A stretch of DNA of 64,000 nt from contig NZ_BGNG01000003.1 of NCBI RefSeq assembly GCF_003203515.1, positions 186,001-250,000 of the forward strand. Reading direction: 5' to 3'. The notes below the pieces were generated by a model, which saw only the letters and a list, made by a program, of their open reading frames with translations, searched no databases and had not been told where the DNA came from. The DNA is from Glaciecola sp. KUL10. Lineage in GTDB: Bacteria; Pseudomonadota; Gammaproteobacteria; Enterobacterales; Alteromonadaceae. Shown here piece after piece: positions 10,571-20,520 of this stretch. The position numbers were made by a program, and so were the translations under genes. Every line of letters starts with the position of its first letter. Within the stretch, counting starts at the first letter, position 1.

Positions 10571-11742
10571 TTAGCTGTATTCTCTAATAAACGCTGAATT
10601 GCCTCTGCAGACTTCTTATCTGCACCCAATCTAAGTCGGCTATGAATATTATTAAACTCATCAATAAGTTTTGGTAATTGGGTGAGCTTGTATTCATCAT
10701 TCAAATACAAAGCAAGTTGTTTACACATTAATTCTGGGTTGACATCTTCTTGCAGCAACTCAGGTACCAGTAGTTTATCAGCTAAAATATTGGGCAATGC
10801 AAAATAGTTAGGTTTGTAAAGCCGCTTCATGATTTTATAAGTCAAAGTAGACATTTTATAAGTAACCACCATCGGCTTTTTGCATAGCATAGCCTCTAGT
10901 GACGCGGTCCCGGACGCAAGAAGCACTGCATCACTTGCAAGCATAACTTCCCGAGCACTCTTTTCTGTCACCTGTAAATCAAAAGGTGTATCGCTTGCTT
11001 CAATAATTGAATGGATTTGTGATGCACGCGCCTTATTAGCGGCAGGAATGATTACCTTTAAGTGCTCACTCTTGTCAAGTCCGAGTTTTTTGATTAGCAG
11101 AGTGGCTGTTTGTAAAAAAACAGGTAACAAGCTAGCCACCTCTTTAGCTCGACTACCCGGCAAAAGAGCTAAACACTTCTGCTCCATTTTTAACGAAAAC
11201 ATTTCTCTAAAAGAATTAAAGTCCGGGGAAATATCGATTGCATCGGCCATGGTATGACCTACATATTGGTAGCAGTGTTTATATTTGTCATATATCGCTT
11301 TTTCGAAAGGAAATATTCCTAAGACTAAGTCACATGCATTTATGATTTTATAAATTCGCTTTTCTCGCCACGCCCACACCGTTGGAGAAACATAATGGAC
11401 AGTTTTGATGCCTTGTTTCTTTAAATAGGTTTCTATCGAAAGGTTAAAGTCTGGAGCATCAACGCCTACAAATACGTCTGGAGGATTATTGACAAAGTGC
11501 TGTTTGATACTCTTTCTAATTGATAACAGGGTAGGTAAATGCTTTAAAACTTCTACCAAACCCATGACTGAAAGCGAATCCATATCATATAACGAAACAA
11601 AACCTTCGGCTTGCATATGCTTGCCACCAATACCTTCAAATACAGCGTCAGGGTAAAGCAACTTAAGCTCTCTGATTACACCGGCGGCTAACACATCCCC
11701 TGATGGCTCGCCCGCTATGATTGCGATACGTTTTACTGTCAT
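10567..11742 (-). CDS. lpxB: Lipid-A-disaccharide synthase
   Basis: A 391-residue GT19 glycosyltransferase. It condenses UDP-2,3-diacylglucosamine with lipid X to form the beta-1,6 disaccharide of lipid A at the inner-membrane face. The GEPSGD motif at the N-terminus and [18 protein letters not shown] and [10 protein letters not shown] blocks are diagnostic. The open frame begins with an extra TTG codon at 11745. The ATG at 11742, with GAGG five bases upstream, is the better start. It sits 39 bases after lpxA and overlaps rnhB by four bases. Confidence 0.96.
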   Translation of the reverse strand: MTVKRIAIIAGEPSGDVLAAGVIRELKLLYPDAVFEGIGGKHMQAEGFVSLYDMDSLSVMGLVEVLKHLPTLLSIRKSIKQHFVNNPPDVFVGVDAPDFNLSIETYLKKQGIKTVHYVSPTVWAWREKRIYKIINACDLVLGIFPFEKAIYDKYKHCYQYVGHTMADAIDISPDFNSFREMFSLKMEQKCLALLPGSRAKEVASLLPVFLQTATLLIKKLGLDKSEHLKVIIPAANKARASQIHSIIEASDTPFDLQVTEKSAREVMLASDAVLLASGTASLEAMLCKKPMVVTYKMSTLTYKIMKRLYKPNYFALPNILADKLLVPELLQEDVNPELMCKQLALYLNDEYKLTQLPKLIDEFNNIHSRLRLGADKKSAEAIQRLLENTAK

Positions 11743-11781
11743 CAAGGCCTCTGGCTTTTATAAGGTGTTAAAGATATAAAA

Positions 11782-12552
11782 TTAACGGATAATACCGCGC
11801 TTAGCGCTTTGAAGAAAAATATGAAGTATTTCGACTTCTGGATGCGCTTCAGTCATTTGTGATAGCTCTTCTAAAGCCTCATCAGTTGTATAGCCTTTGC
11901 GATAAATCGTTTTATAAGCCCGTTTTATTGCCATTACGGCATCTGACGAAAATCCTCTACGCTTTAACCCTTCCGAATTTATGCCTTGCGGAATGTGTTT
12001 CAGTCCACTTACCATTACATAGGGAGGGACATCTCGGAGAATAACCGCACCACCTCCGGTAAAAGCGTGAGAGCCAATATGACAGAACTGATGAACCGCC
12101 GTCATACCGCCCAATATAACAAAATCACCTATGTGTACATGCCCAGCAACAGTTGCATTATTCGCAAAAATATTATCATCACCGACCATACAATCATGCG
12201 CAAGGTGCGTATTCACCATCATCAAATTACGGCTACCAATTTTTGTTAAACTTTGATCTTGGGTAGTGCCTCTATGAATTGAGCAAGACTCACGAAAAAC
12301 ATTATCATCGCCTATTTCAAGGTAAGTTGTTTCGCCTGCATATTTCTTATCCTGACAGTCTTCACCGATAGAGCAAAACTGAAAGAACACATTGTTTCTG
12401 CCGATTTTTGTGTGACCTTTAATCACGACATGCGACTTCAGTTCGCAGTTGTCACCAATTTCGACGTGATCACCAACAAGACAAAACGGGCCAATGGTAA
12501 CATTGTCACCAATTTTCGCATTCTCAGAAACGATAGCAGAAGGATGTATCAT
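11782..12552 (-). CDS. lpxA: UDP-N-acetylglucosamine acyltransferase
   Basis: A 256-residue left-handed parallel beta-helix enzyme built of hexapeptide repeats (for example [20 protein letters not shown]). It catalyses the first step of lipid A synthesis, 3-O-acylation of UDP-GlcNAc. The conserved [10 protein letters not shown] block carries the catalytic histidine, and [13 protein letters not shown] is also typical. The frame is open 13 codons further upstream, but those codons lie inside fabZ. Starting at the ATG at 12552 gives the family N-terminus MIHPSAIV and a one-base TGATG overlap with the fabZ stop, implying coupled translation. Confidence 0.97.
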   Translation of the reverse strand: MIHPSAIVSENAKIGDNVTIGPFCLVGDHVEIGDNCELKSHVVIKGHTKIGRNNVFFQFCSIGEDCQDKKYAGETTYLEIGDDNVFRESCSIHRGTTQDQSLTKIGSRNLMMVNTHLAHDCMVGDDNIFANNATVAGHVHIGDFVILGGMTAVHQFCHIGSHAFTGGGAVILRDVPPYVMVSGLKHIPQGINSEGLKRRGFSSDAVMAIKRAYKTIYRKGYTTDEALEELSQMTEAHPEVEILHIFLQSAKRGIIR

Positions 12553-12998
12553 CACATATCTCTCATAGCACACATGAACTCGGCGACACACACCTCGTCA
12601 CCATCAACAGAAGCAATGCCTGAGAACTTCCATATTCCACGACGTTCTTTGATGATTTCAACATCAAGTTGAAGTCTATCTCCAGGTACAACAGGCCTTT
12701 TGAATCTTGCTTTGTCAACACCAGCAAATAAATAAAGCTTATCACTTGCACCCATACTCTTAAATCCAAGAACCCCGGCCGCTTGCGCCAGCGCCTCTAA
12801 TATCAAAACCCCCGGAAAAATCGGTTGCCCTGGGAAATGGCCTGTGAAGCAAGGCTCATTAATTGTAATGTTTTTATATGCACTAATCGATTTTTCAACT
12901 TCATAGTCAGTGACGCGATCTACCAGTAAAAATGGATAGCGATGCGGAAGTAGATCCATGATTTCGCATATTTCGATAGAATTCAATGAGTTTGCCAA
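12552..12998 (-). CDS. fabZ: 3-hydroxyacyl-ACP dehydratase FabZ
   Basis: This 148-residue hotdog-fold dehydratase has the motifs [14 protein letters not shown] and the active-site block [20 protein letters not shown]. It dehydrates 3-hydroxyacyl-ACP in fatty-acid elongation and competes with LpxA/LpxD for hydroxyacyl-ACP. The start is a TTG at 12998, supported by AAGGAG five to six bases upstream. It is the first gene after the skp terminator; lpxD, which normally precedes it, is not here. Confidence 0.95.
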   Translation of the reverse strand: MANSLNSIEICEIMDLLPHRYPFLLVDRVTDYEVEKSISAYKNITINEPCFTGHFPGQPIFPGVLILEALAQAAGVLGFKSMGASDKLYLFAGVDKARFKRPVVPGDRLQLDVEIIKERRGIWKFSGIASVDGDEVCVAEFMCAMRDM

Positions 12999-13026
12999 AA
13001 TTTCTCCTTAAAGCCGCAATGGCAAT

Positions 13027-13042
13027 GGTACATGCATGTACC
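13027..13042. repeat. 16-bp perfect palindrome upstream of fabZ
   Basis: GGTACATGCATGTACC is a perfect 16-base palindrome, 29 bases upstream of the fabZ TTG codon. It could be an operator or a chance self-complementary stretch; no regulator with this site is recognised. Confidence 0.35.
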
Positions 13043-13086
13043 AGTAAGCGTGTAAAACGGACGCGTAAGATACGCGCTATTGTCGT

Positions 13087-13122
13087 AAAAACAAATCAGA
13101 CCAACGCAATGTTGGCCTGATT
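13087..13122 (-). terminator. Rho-independent terminator after skp
   Basis: Read on the minus strand, a 12-bp stem (AATCAGGCCAAC / GTTGGTCTGATT, one G-T pair) with a 5-base loop is followed by TGTTTTT. It lies 50 bases after the skp stop codon, in the gap where lpxD would be expected. Confidence 0.75.
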
Positions 13123-13171
13123 ATTTTCTTTAACGTTCGTCTCGCTACATTTACTAGCGTAGATATTAGCG

Positions 13172-13687
13172 TTACTTAGCTTTACTGACTTGTTCTTGTA
13201 CTTTCTGAGAAATGTCGTGTTCTGTTTTAGCGAATGGAACCGCCGTTGCGTTTAACACCATGTCATAATCTTCTTTTGCCGCAATACCGTCGATAGCTTG
13301 TTTGATAAGTCCCAATAGCTTGTTGCGTTCTTCACCTTGGCGACGCTCAATGCTTTGCTGCAGAGGTTGTCCAGTTTGCTGCAACTCGTCACGAAGTGCG
13401 ATGATCTGCTCTTGGAGGGCTTTTTGCTCATCTTCAGACATTGTCGCAGATTCACGTTGAAGCTTTTGTACTAGGAAATTAAACTCTTCTTGCTTACTAT
13501 TCACTGCTTGAATTTGGTCTTTAAACTCTTCTTGAATGCGAACTTGGATATCAGCTAGTTGCGGCAAAGATTGAATGACTGCTTGCACATCAACAACTGC
13601 AATCTTTTGTTCTGCCATCACAGGCGCGCTAACCAAAGAAGCACTCAAAAATGCGCCAGCTAATAGTGTTTTAGTAAATGTTTTCAA
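13172..13687 (-). CDS. skp: Periplasmic chaperone Skp/OmpH
   Basis: A 171-residue exported protein with a clear signal peptide (MKTFTKTLLAGAFLSASLVSAPVMA) cleaved after the AxA motif. The mature part starts QKIAVVDVQAVIQS and then forms a long charged helical region, as in the trimeric Skp jellyfish. Skp holds unfolded outer-membrane proteins in the periplasm and passes them to BAM. The start is a TTG at 13687 with AGGAG six bases upstream; no nearby ATG gives a signal peptide. It lies 92 bases after bamA, in the usual order. Confidence 0.94.
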   Translation of the reverse strand: MKTFTKTLLAGAFLSASLVSAPVMAEQKIAVVDVQAVIQSLPQLADIQVRIQEEFKDQIQAVNSKQEEFNFLVQKLQRESATMSEDEQKALQEQIIALRDELQQTGQPLQQSIERRQGEERNKLLGLIKQAIDGIAAKEDYDMVLNATAVPFAKTEHDISQKVQEQVSKAK

Positions 13688-13779
13688 AGGAAACTCCTAT
13701 CTTTAAATTCTGTTATTTTTATTATTTGCTCTTCTTTGAGCGCTATAATGTTTGTGTAAGTGATTGCTCAATATACGGT

Positions 13780-16263
13780 TTAAAATGTTGAGCCTATATT
13801 AAATGTGAAGAACTTTGGATTATCTCCGTCTCTTTCATTTATCGCTCTTGAGAAGCTAAACACCATAGGACCCATCGGTGATATCCATTGTACCGAAATA
13901 CCAGCAGAACTTCTAAATTGTTTCCAATCGCTATAATCACCCAATGCTTCTGGCTGAGAGTTGAGAGTTCTTACATATTCTAGATCTTTAATTGAGTCGT
14001 AATCAAATTCGGTGTCCCAAACATTACCGATATCAAAAAATATACTAGTACGAACTGAATTGTCTAATTCAACGTCCATGAATGGTGTAGGAACAATTAA
14101 CTCTAAACCTCCTAACGCCATTGCGTTGCCCCCTAGGCTTCTGCTTGAAAGTGCAATTCGGTCAGTGTCAGGGCTACCTATTATAGGAAGACCATTTGGA
14201 CCTGTTATCACTGAAGAAGCAGAGCGCTGGACCCCTCTAGGACCAACCGTGTTGTTTTCAAATCCACGTAATGTATCAGCACCACCAGCAGTGAAGTTTT
14301 CGGTAAACGGTAATATTTGATCGATACCTTCATTAGTTCCATAACCGTTACCATACCCTAAACGCATGCGCGCTAAAAATGACCAACGTTGATTACGAGA
14401 TAATGGAAAATAAAACTTGGTATCCGCAATGAATTTAAAATAGTTAACGTCAGAGTTCGGTGTTGTGATGCTAAACGAGGCATTTTGAGATGACCCGTCA
14501 GTCGGGAATAGACCTCTATTTAGTGTTGAACGACGCCATGAAACAGAAGCAAGGAAACTTTGATACTTAATTGAAGCGTCTGGGTCATTTGGATCTCTAA
14601 ATTGGTCATAGAAGCGCGTTGTTTGCTCATACGCATTGCTTTGTGCAAACAACTCAACATTTGCGTATGTCAAACCAAAGTTAATGCGGTTAACTTCGTT
14701 GATGGGGTAGCCAATATTTGCGCCGACCGAATAGCGCTTACTGTCGTATTGTATGATACCAAAATCACCGCCATCGAATTCACTGTAACCGATCGAGCCA
14801 CCCAAACTAATGCCATCGATTGTAAAATAGGGGTCTGTGTAACTGATTTGAGCCGATTTTTGATAAGAAACGGTTGAAAGGTTTACGCCAATTCGCTTAC
14901 CCGTGCCCAAGAAGTTATCTTGTTGGATACCAGCATTAAGGCTCAATTTCGTATTATCACCATATCCGATTCCCGCATTAAATGAGCCTGAAGGCTGCTC
15001 TTTAACGGTAAAATCGACGTCAACTTTATCATCGACACCCGGTATGCGCAGCGTTTCAAATTCCACTGATTCCATATATGTCAGGCGAGATAACGCTGAT
15101 TTTGAACTCTCTAATAAAGGTTCTGACAGCCAAGTTCCTTCCAACTGACTTACATTTTGACGTAATACTTCGTCAGCAGTAATGGTATTGCCTTTAAAGT
15201 TGATTCGGCGAACATAAATTCGCTTACCCGGATCAACTGACAATGACAACTTGACGGTTTTATCTTCTTCATTAATGTCTGGGATTGTCGTGACGGTCGG
15301 ATAAGCATAACCAAATCGCCCTAAATACTTGCTTATAAACTCTTCTGTATATGTTACTTCCGCTTGGTTATACATATCGCCAGACTTTATTGGCAGTACA
15401 GAGCTAATAAAGTCTTCAAAACCTAGTAAATCACCTATCAACTCAACTTCCGACACATTATATTGCTCCCCCTCATTTACATTAAGGGTCACATATATTC
15501 CGTCTTTTTCGGGTGTCATTGATACTTGAGTAGATTCGATTTCAAACCTTAGGTAGCCGCGATCTTTGTAATAACTGGTGATCGTCTCCATGTCTCCCGA
15601 CAGCGTTTGCTGTTGATAACGCGTTTCGGACATGAAATCCCACCAAGGAGTACCAAATTGTAATTCCATCTGGGACAGCAATTCTTGGTCATCATACACT
15701 TCGTTTCCAACAATATTAATTTGCTGCAATTCTGCCGAGTCACCTTCCTCAAACAACAATTTCAAGTCAACTCGGTTTCGAGGAAGAGGCGTAACAATGG
15801 CGCTAACATCGGCATTATACTTACCGATACTATAAAAGAAGTCTTTGAGGCCATTTTCAATCGACGTCAACACCGTACGGTCAAGCGGTTCACCAATACG
15901 AATGTTTGAACCGTCTAGGCTTTCTTGTAACTGCTCATCTTTTATATCATCGTTGCCATCAAACACGATGTTACTAATTGTAGGGCGCTCTGAAACTCTA
16001 ACTATTAACGTATTTCCATCTCTTAGTATTTCAACTTTTTCAAAGTGCGTTGAAGAATATAAAGAACGAATCAATTGGCTAACGCGAAATGGGTTAAGTT
16101 GATCGCCGACTTGAACAGGCAAATAAGTTAAGGCCGCACCAAGGGCTACTCGCTGCAAACCCTCAACTTTGATGTCTTCAACTACGAATTCGGCATTACC
16201 TTGCGAGAGCGCTACACTCGAATAACCTAATAATAAGACTGCTAATATTTGTTTTAACTTCAT
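13780..16263 (-). CDS. bamA: Outer membrane protein assembly factor BamA
   Basis: An 827-residue Omp85 protein: signal peptide (MKLKQILAVLLLGYSSVALS), five POTRA domains to about residue 425, then the 16-strand barrel ending in an aromatic-rich terminus (FTFNIGSTF). It is the catalytic core of the BAM complex that folds barrel proteins into the outer membrane. The frame is open to a GTG six codons upstream, but the ATG at 16263 has GGAAG upstream and begins the signal peptide directly. It follows rseP and precedes skp, the standard envelope-biogenesis order. Confidence 0.97.
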   Translation of the reverse strand: MKLKQILAVLLLGYSSVALSQGNAEFVVEDIKVEGLQRVALGAALTYLPVQVGDQLNPFRVSQLIRSLYSSTHFEKVEILRDGNTLIVRVSERPTISNIVFDGNDDIKDEQLQESLDGSNIRIGEPLDRTVLTSIENGLKDFFYSIGKYNADVSAIVTPLPRNRVDLKLLFEEGDSAELQQINIVGNEVYDDQELLSQMELQFGTPWWDFMSETRYQQQTLSGDMETITSYYKDRGYLRFEIESTQVSMTPEKDGIYVTLNVNEGEQYNVSEVELIGDLLGFEDFISSVLPIKSGDMYNQAEVTYTEEFISKYLGRFGYAYPTVTTIPDINEEDKTVKLSLSVDPGKRIYVRRINFKGNTITADEVLRQNVSQLEGTWLSEPLLESSKSALSRLTYMESVEFETLRIPGVDDKVDVDFTVKEQPSGSFNAGIGYGDNTKLSLNAGIQQDNFLGTGKRIGVNLSTVSYQKSAQISYTDPYFTIDGISLGGSIGYSEFDGGDFGIIQYDSKRYSVGANIGYPINEVNRINFGLTYANVELFAQSNAYEQTTRFYDQFRDPNDPDASIKYQSFLASVSWRRSTLNRGLFPTDGSSQNASFSITTPNSDVNYFKFIADTKFYFPLSRNQRWSFLARMRLGYGNGYGTNEGIDQILPFTENFTAGGADTLRGFENNTVGPRGVQRSASSVITGPNGLPIIGSPDTDRIALSSRSLGGNAMALGGLELIVPTPFMDVELDNSVRTSIFFDIGNVWDTEFDYDSIKDLEYVRTLNSQPEALGDYSDWKQFRSSAGISVQWISPMGPMVFSFSRAINERDGDNPKFFTFNIGSTF

Positions 16264-16294
16264 TAAAAAATTTTCTTCCACTACATTATTTAGG

Positions 16295-17647
16295 TTAGGT
16301 GATACGCAAAATATCGTTAAAAATCGCGGTTGCCATCAACATAAATAGCAATACACCACCAATTCTAAACCCAACTTCCTGAACCGCCTCTGAGACCGGT
16401 TTTCCCGTTATCCACTCGATGCAAAAATACATAAGATGACCACCGTCTAGCATCGGTAACGGCAATAAATTAACTATTCCTAGGTTCACACTTATAAGCG
16501 CTAAAAAGCCCAAAAATGCCACAATTCCATAACTAGCACTCAACCCAGCGCCTTGAGCGATTGATATCGGCCCACTCAAATTTTTAACCGAAACATCACC
16601 TGTAATAAACTTTCCAAGCATTTCCACACTTACAGTCATTAAACGCCATGTGCGTTGCCAACCTTGGACAAACGCATCGATAGGCCCTACTCGGTTATTG
16701 TCGATGTAGTCTTCGGGCCATGCTTGCGTTTGCGGCACGACACCTAAAAAGCCTTTTTCTTGTCCTTGAATTTCTCGGGCGTCGATTGTAGCCGACAATG
16801 TGACACGATTACTATCCCTAAGCACCTCAATTGCAACAGTTTGATAAGGACGGCTTTCTATATAGTCGACTATTTGGCTCCATTCATCTGCGAAGGTTCC
16901 ATCTAACTTTACAATTTTATCTCCTGCTTGGATGCCCGCTCTACTTGCAGCTGAATCTGGCGCAATTGCGAAGATGGTAGTGATCGGCTCAGGAGAGTAC
17001 GGCGTAAGCCCAAGAGATTCAAAAATACTTTGCTGATCAGGATCAAAGCGCCAATCAGATGTGCTTAAAACATATTCTTCAACACGCCCCGATGGAGTTT
17101 GCACCGCAAGTGGTATAGCAGACTTTCCTATAAATGACATTAATTCTAGGTTCACTGCTTGCCAATCCATCGTTTCGTTTTTCCCGATCCTGATGATTTT
17201 GTCACCTTTCTCAATGTTAATCTGCGAAAAATACGAGTTATCAGCTATTTGCCCAACAATTGGTTTGGCATATTGTGTACCTATCATTAACATTATCATG
17301 AGCACGAACGCGGCAAAAATGAAGTTCACTCCCGGTCCTGCTGCTACAATCGCAAAGCGCTTCCATACTTTTTGTTGATCAAAAGACAGGTGTTTTTCTT
17401 CAGCTTTTACTTCATCTACTCTTCCATCTAACATTCTTACGTAACCGCCTAACGGAATAGCCGCGATCACAAATTCCATGCCTGTCGACGTAATTTTTTG
17501 ATAAATCGGTTTACCGAACCCAATGGAAAAACGCAGTACCTTCACACCACACTTACGAGCGACATAATAATGCCCCCATTCATGCACAGCTACCAGTATC
17601 CCGAGCGCTACAATAAATGATAATAGGTTCCAAATAAAAGCACTCAT
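16295..17647 (-). CDS. rseP: Site-2 metalloprotease RseP
   Basis: A 450-residue inner-membrane intramembrane protease. The zinc motif HEWGH is at residues 22-26 in the first membrane segment. Two PDZ domains follow in the periplasmic region, and the second metal motif NLLPLPMLDGGHL lies near the C-terminus. It cleaves the anti-sigma factor RseA after DegS, releasing sigma-E, and clears remnant signal peptides. Its first codon shares its last base with the dxr stop region, so it is coupled to dxr, and it lies directly upstream of bamA, a sigma-E target in relatives. Confidence 0.96.
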   Translation of the reverse strand: MSAFIWNLLSFIVALGILVAVHEWGHYYVARKCGVKVLRFSIGFGKPIYQKITSTGMEFVIAAIPLGGYVRMLDGRVDEVKAEEKHLSFDQQKVWKRFAIVAAGPGVNFIFAAFVLMIMLMIGTQYAKPIVGQIADNSYFSQINIEKGDKIIRIGKNETMDWQAVNLELMSFIGKSAIPLAVQTPSGRVEEYVLSTSDWRFDPDQQSIFESLGLTPYSPEPITTIFAIAPDSAASRAGIQAGDKIVKLDGTFADEWSQIVDYIESRPYQTVAIEVLRDSNRVTLSATIDAREIQGQEKGFLGVVPQTQAWPEDYIDNNRVGPIDAFVQGWQRTWRLMTVSVEMLGKFITGDVSVKNLSGPISIAQGAGLSASYGIVAFLGFLALISVNLGIVNLLPLPMLDGGHLMYFCIEWITGKPVSEAVQEVGFRIGGVLLFMLMATAIFNDILRIT

Positions 17648-18870
17648 TAGCTCAATGCCCTTATCACAGTATTCGCGCTAGCCCTTGCCAACGCATCATG
17701 TTCGAGTATTTGTTGTATAGACGTCATTTTTGAACAAGGGATAGTCTCCAATACAGTCTGATTAACTTTTGCTATATCAGTAAATGTAATTTCTTTGCGT
17801 AAAAATGCGTCAACAGCCACCTCATTTGCCGCATTGAGCCGCGTTGTCGCTGACTGACCTTGTTTACATGCTTCTATACACAGATACAAATTTGGGTACT
17901 TTTCTTTGGTTGGTTGACTGAACGTAAAGTCTTTGAGAGTCGAAAAGTCTAAAGGTTCAACACCTGAGCTGATTCTTTTTGGGTAACTCAGACCGTATGC
18001 GATAGGAGTGCGCATATCTGGATTACCCATCTGCGCAATTACTGAACCGTCAAGATATTGAACCATCGAATGGATGGTACTTTGAGGGTGCAATACAACT
18101 TCAATATCTTTTTCTTTAAGACCAAAAAGCCATTTTGCTTCAATAAATTCTAAGCCTTTGTTCATCATAGAGGCCGAATCCACTGATATTTTTTGTCCCA
18201 TATCCCAATTGGGGTGGGCACAAGCTTGTTCTGGTGTCACTTCGGAAAGCTCTTCAGCGTTCAAACCGATAAATGGGCCACCTGAACCTGTGAGCAATAT
18301 TTTAGAAATACCATGCTCAGCAACTTTCCCATATTGATAATCTCTTGGTAAACATTGAAAAATAGCATTATGTTCGCTATCAATTGGCAGAAGACTTGCA
18401 CCGAATTCATTTACCGCATCGATGAAAATTTCACCCGACATCACCAATGACTCTTTATTCGCTAGCAATACAGTTTTACCAGCTTTCACCGCTGCCATGG
18501 TCGGCAACAGTCCAGCAGCACCTACGATTGCCGACATGACTGTATCAACTTCGGCAGCACGACAAACATCATTAAGAGCTTCATTCCCAACAAGTAATTC
18601 TGCTTTACAATTACTTTTGGATAATACTTGCTTTGCCTTAGCAAACGCGTCTTCATCAGAAACTACGACATATCGCGGATTAGTCACCTCAGCCAAGGCT
18701 ATCAACTTATCAATCTGACGATGACCAGTTAAAGCGAACACTCTAAATTTATCAGGATGACGATTAATCACATCAATAGTGTTAACCCCAATAGAACCGG
18801 TCGCGCCCAGTATCGTTACTGTTTGCATGTTAGATGAAGTGTTGTGACCATCGCTTTTATTTAAATTCAT
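17647..18870 (-). CDS. dxr: 1-deoxy-D-xylulose 5-phosphate reductoisomerase
   Basis: The second enzyme of the MEP isoprenoid pathway. It converts DXP to 2-C-methyl-D-erythritol 4-phosphate with NADPH. Visible motifs are the Rossmann ILGATGSIG, LLANKESLVMSG, and the metal and substrate block SEHNAIFQCLP. Length is 407 residues with the ATG at 18870; an internal ATG at 18828 (MQTVTILGATG) would give the more usual compact N-terminus. Neither start has a strong ribosome-binding site. The 18870 start lies 14 bases after cdsA and suits coupled translation, so I kept it. Confidence 0.94.
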   Translation of the reverse strand: MNLNKSDGHNTSSNMQTVTILGATGSIGVNTIDVINRHPDKFRVFALTGHRQIDKLIALAEVTNPRYVVVSDEDAFAKAKQVLSKSNCKAELLVGNEALNDVCRAAEVDTVMSAIVGAAGLLPTMAAVKAGKTVLLANKESLVMSGEIFIDAVNEFGASLLPIDSEHNAIFQCLPRDYQYGKVAEHGISKILLTGSGGPFIGLNAEELSEVTPEQACAHPNWDMGQKISVDSASMMNKGLEFIEAKWLFGLKEKDIEVVLHPQSTIHSMVQYLDGSVIAQMGNPDMRTPIAYGLSYPKRISSGVEPLDFSTLKDFTFSQPTKEKYPNLYLCIEACKQGQSATTRLNAANEVAVDAFLRKEITFTDIAKVNQTVLETIPCSKMTSIQQILEHDALARASANTVIRALS

Positions 18871-18884
18871 TTGATAAGGCTAAT

Positions 18885-19748
18885 CTAGGCCATCCACAAC
18901 ACGTAACAAAAGGCAAAAACTGGAAACGCCGCGGTTAAGCTATCGATTCTATCCATAACACCACCATGACCGGGTAAAAGTTTCCCACTATCCTTTATGC
19001 CCGCACAACGCTTAAACATACTTTCATTTAAGTCGCCTAATGCAGATACACCCACCGTGACAACACCTACGATGAAGTGCAACCAAATACGCGAAGGGTC
19101 AACCTGATAATGAAGGGCAGCAAATGCAATGATCGCTAGTGAAGCCATCACACCACCGAACAGACCCTCGGTACTCTTTCCTGGTGATACATTTGGCCGC
19201 AATTTATGTTTCCCAAACTTAACTCCGACAAAAAATGCACCGATATCGGCAGCCCACACAATACCAAGAACATAAAAGATTAAAGATGCGCCATACAAGT
19301 CATCTACTTCGTACAAACTTGTTCGCAAGCTAACAATCGCTACCCAAGTGGGTACCAACGTTAGAATACCAAAAAATGCGCGAATCGTTATATTATCTGT
19401 CCAGCCAGAGCTATACTTGGGGTAAGTCAAAATCATACACAGCGAAACTGCCCACCACACAGCCGCAATGGCGAGGATATAAAAATACAGTGAATTTAAC
19501 TCACCTTGAATCCAAATTTTATCACCATCCACTGCCAAAATAAGTAAGCCACAAATTGCTGAGACAATAACAGTGAAGCCAGCTTTAAAAGGGCGAGAAG
19601 AAATGCCTGACATGTTGGCCCACTCATAAGCACCAAGCGCAACAACACCAGCAATGACGAACTTGAAGCCTTCAATGGGGAGATATAGTATTGCCGCTAG
19701 AGCGAGCGGAGCGAGCACAATCGCAGTGAGAATTCGCTGTTTAAGCAT
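18885..19748 (-). CDS. cdsA: Phosphatidate cytidylyltransferase
   Basis: An inner-membrane enzyme of 287 residues with about eight hydrophobic segments. It makes CDP-diacylglycerol from phosphatidate and CTP. The C-terminal signature KDSGKLLPGHGGVMDRIDSL is diagnostic of the family. The frame is open four codons further, but the ATG at 19748 has GGAG six bases upstream and overlaps the uppS stop by eight bases, which decides the start and implies coupled translation. Confidence 0.95.
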   Translation of the reverse strand: MLKQRILTAIVLAPLALAAILYLPIEGFKFVIAGVVALGAYEWANMSGISSRPFKAGFTVIVSAICGLLILAVDGDKIWIQGELNSLYFYILAIAAVWWAVSLCMILTYPKYSSGWTDNITIRAFFGILTLVPTWVAIVSLRTSLYEVDDLYGASLIFYVLGIVWAADIGAFFVGVKFGKHKLRPNVSPGKSTEGLFGGVMASLAIIAFAALHYQVDPSRIWLHFIVGVVTVGVSALGDLNESMFKRCAGIKDSGKLLPGHGGVMDRIDSLTAAFPVFAFCYVLWMA

Positions 19749-20517
19749 TATGCTCTCCAAGACTATCTGCAGTAATCTGATCGCCTGTTAGGCCAAAGCG
19801 CCGCTGGCGTTGAGCGTAATCAATAACGGCTTCAGCAAATACCGTCTCATTGAAATCGGGCCAAAGCGTCTCACAAAAATAAAATTCTGCATATGCACAT
19901 TGCCATAGAAGAAAGTTACTCACACGATGGTCGCCACCAGTGCGAATAAGTAAGTCTAGCTCAGGTATATCAGGCGTCGAGGTATAGTCAGAAAAACTTG
20001 CCTCATCAATTTCTTCGATACTCATATTGCCAGAAGTAACTTCATTGCAAATTTTCTTAGCCGCGTTGACAACATCCCATCGCCCACCATAATTTGCGGC
20101 GATATTAAGCGTCAATGCGTTATTGTTTTGTGTAAGGACTTCTGCTTTCTTTATTTTTTCTTTCAATTTATCACTGAAAGCGTCCACGTCCCCAATTACC
20201 TTCAGCTTTATATTGTTCTTGTTGAGCTTACTAACCTCTCTGGAAAGTACTAAATCAAAAAGACCCATCAAGATCGACACTTCATCTTCCGGCCGCTTCC
20301 AGTTCTCGCTACTAAAAGCAAACAGTGTGAGTGCCTTGATTCCGTGCTTTCGAGCAAAGGTAACGGAATCACGCACTGCATCAACGCCGGCCTTGTGGCC
20401 AAATGTTCGATGCTTTCCTTTTTGTTGTGCCCAGCGACCGTTGCCATCCATTATGATAGCGACATGTTGTGGCATTTGCCCTTGCGTTGAGAGCGTTTCT
20501 ATACTTGTCAAAGACAA
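19741..20517 (-). CDS. uppS: Undecaprenyl diphosphate synthase (cis-prenyltransferase)
   Basis: This 258-residue enzyme builds the C55 lipid carrier for peptidoglycan and O-antigen synthesis. The motifs are HVAIIMDGNGRWA, FAFSSENWKRP, and the C-terminal RTGGDHRVSNFLLWQCAYAE. The frame starts at a TTG (20517) three bases after the frr stop. An ATG at 20475 with AGGG just upstream is an alternative that would shorten the variable N-terminus by 14 residues without touching the catalytic domain. Confidence 0.95.
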   Translation of the reverse strand: MSLTSIETLSTQGQMPQHVAIIMDGNGRWAQQKGKHRTFGHKAGVDAVRDSVTFARKHGIKALTLFAFSSENWKRPEDEVSILMGLFDLVLSREVSKLNKNNIKLKVIGDVDAFSDKLKEKIKKAEVLTQNNNALTLNIAANYGGRWDVVNAAKKICNEVTSGNMSIEEIDEASFSDYTSTPDIPELDLLIRTGGDHRVSNFLLWQCAYAEFYFCETLWPDFNETVFAEAVIDYAQRQRRFGLTGDQITADSLGEHNA

Positions 20518-20520
20518 GAG

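Noticed and set aside
11859-12249. Overlapping plus-strand frames opposite lpxA
   Set aside because: They are antisense shadows of the hexapeptide repeats, low complexity and without start signals.
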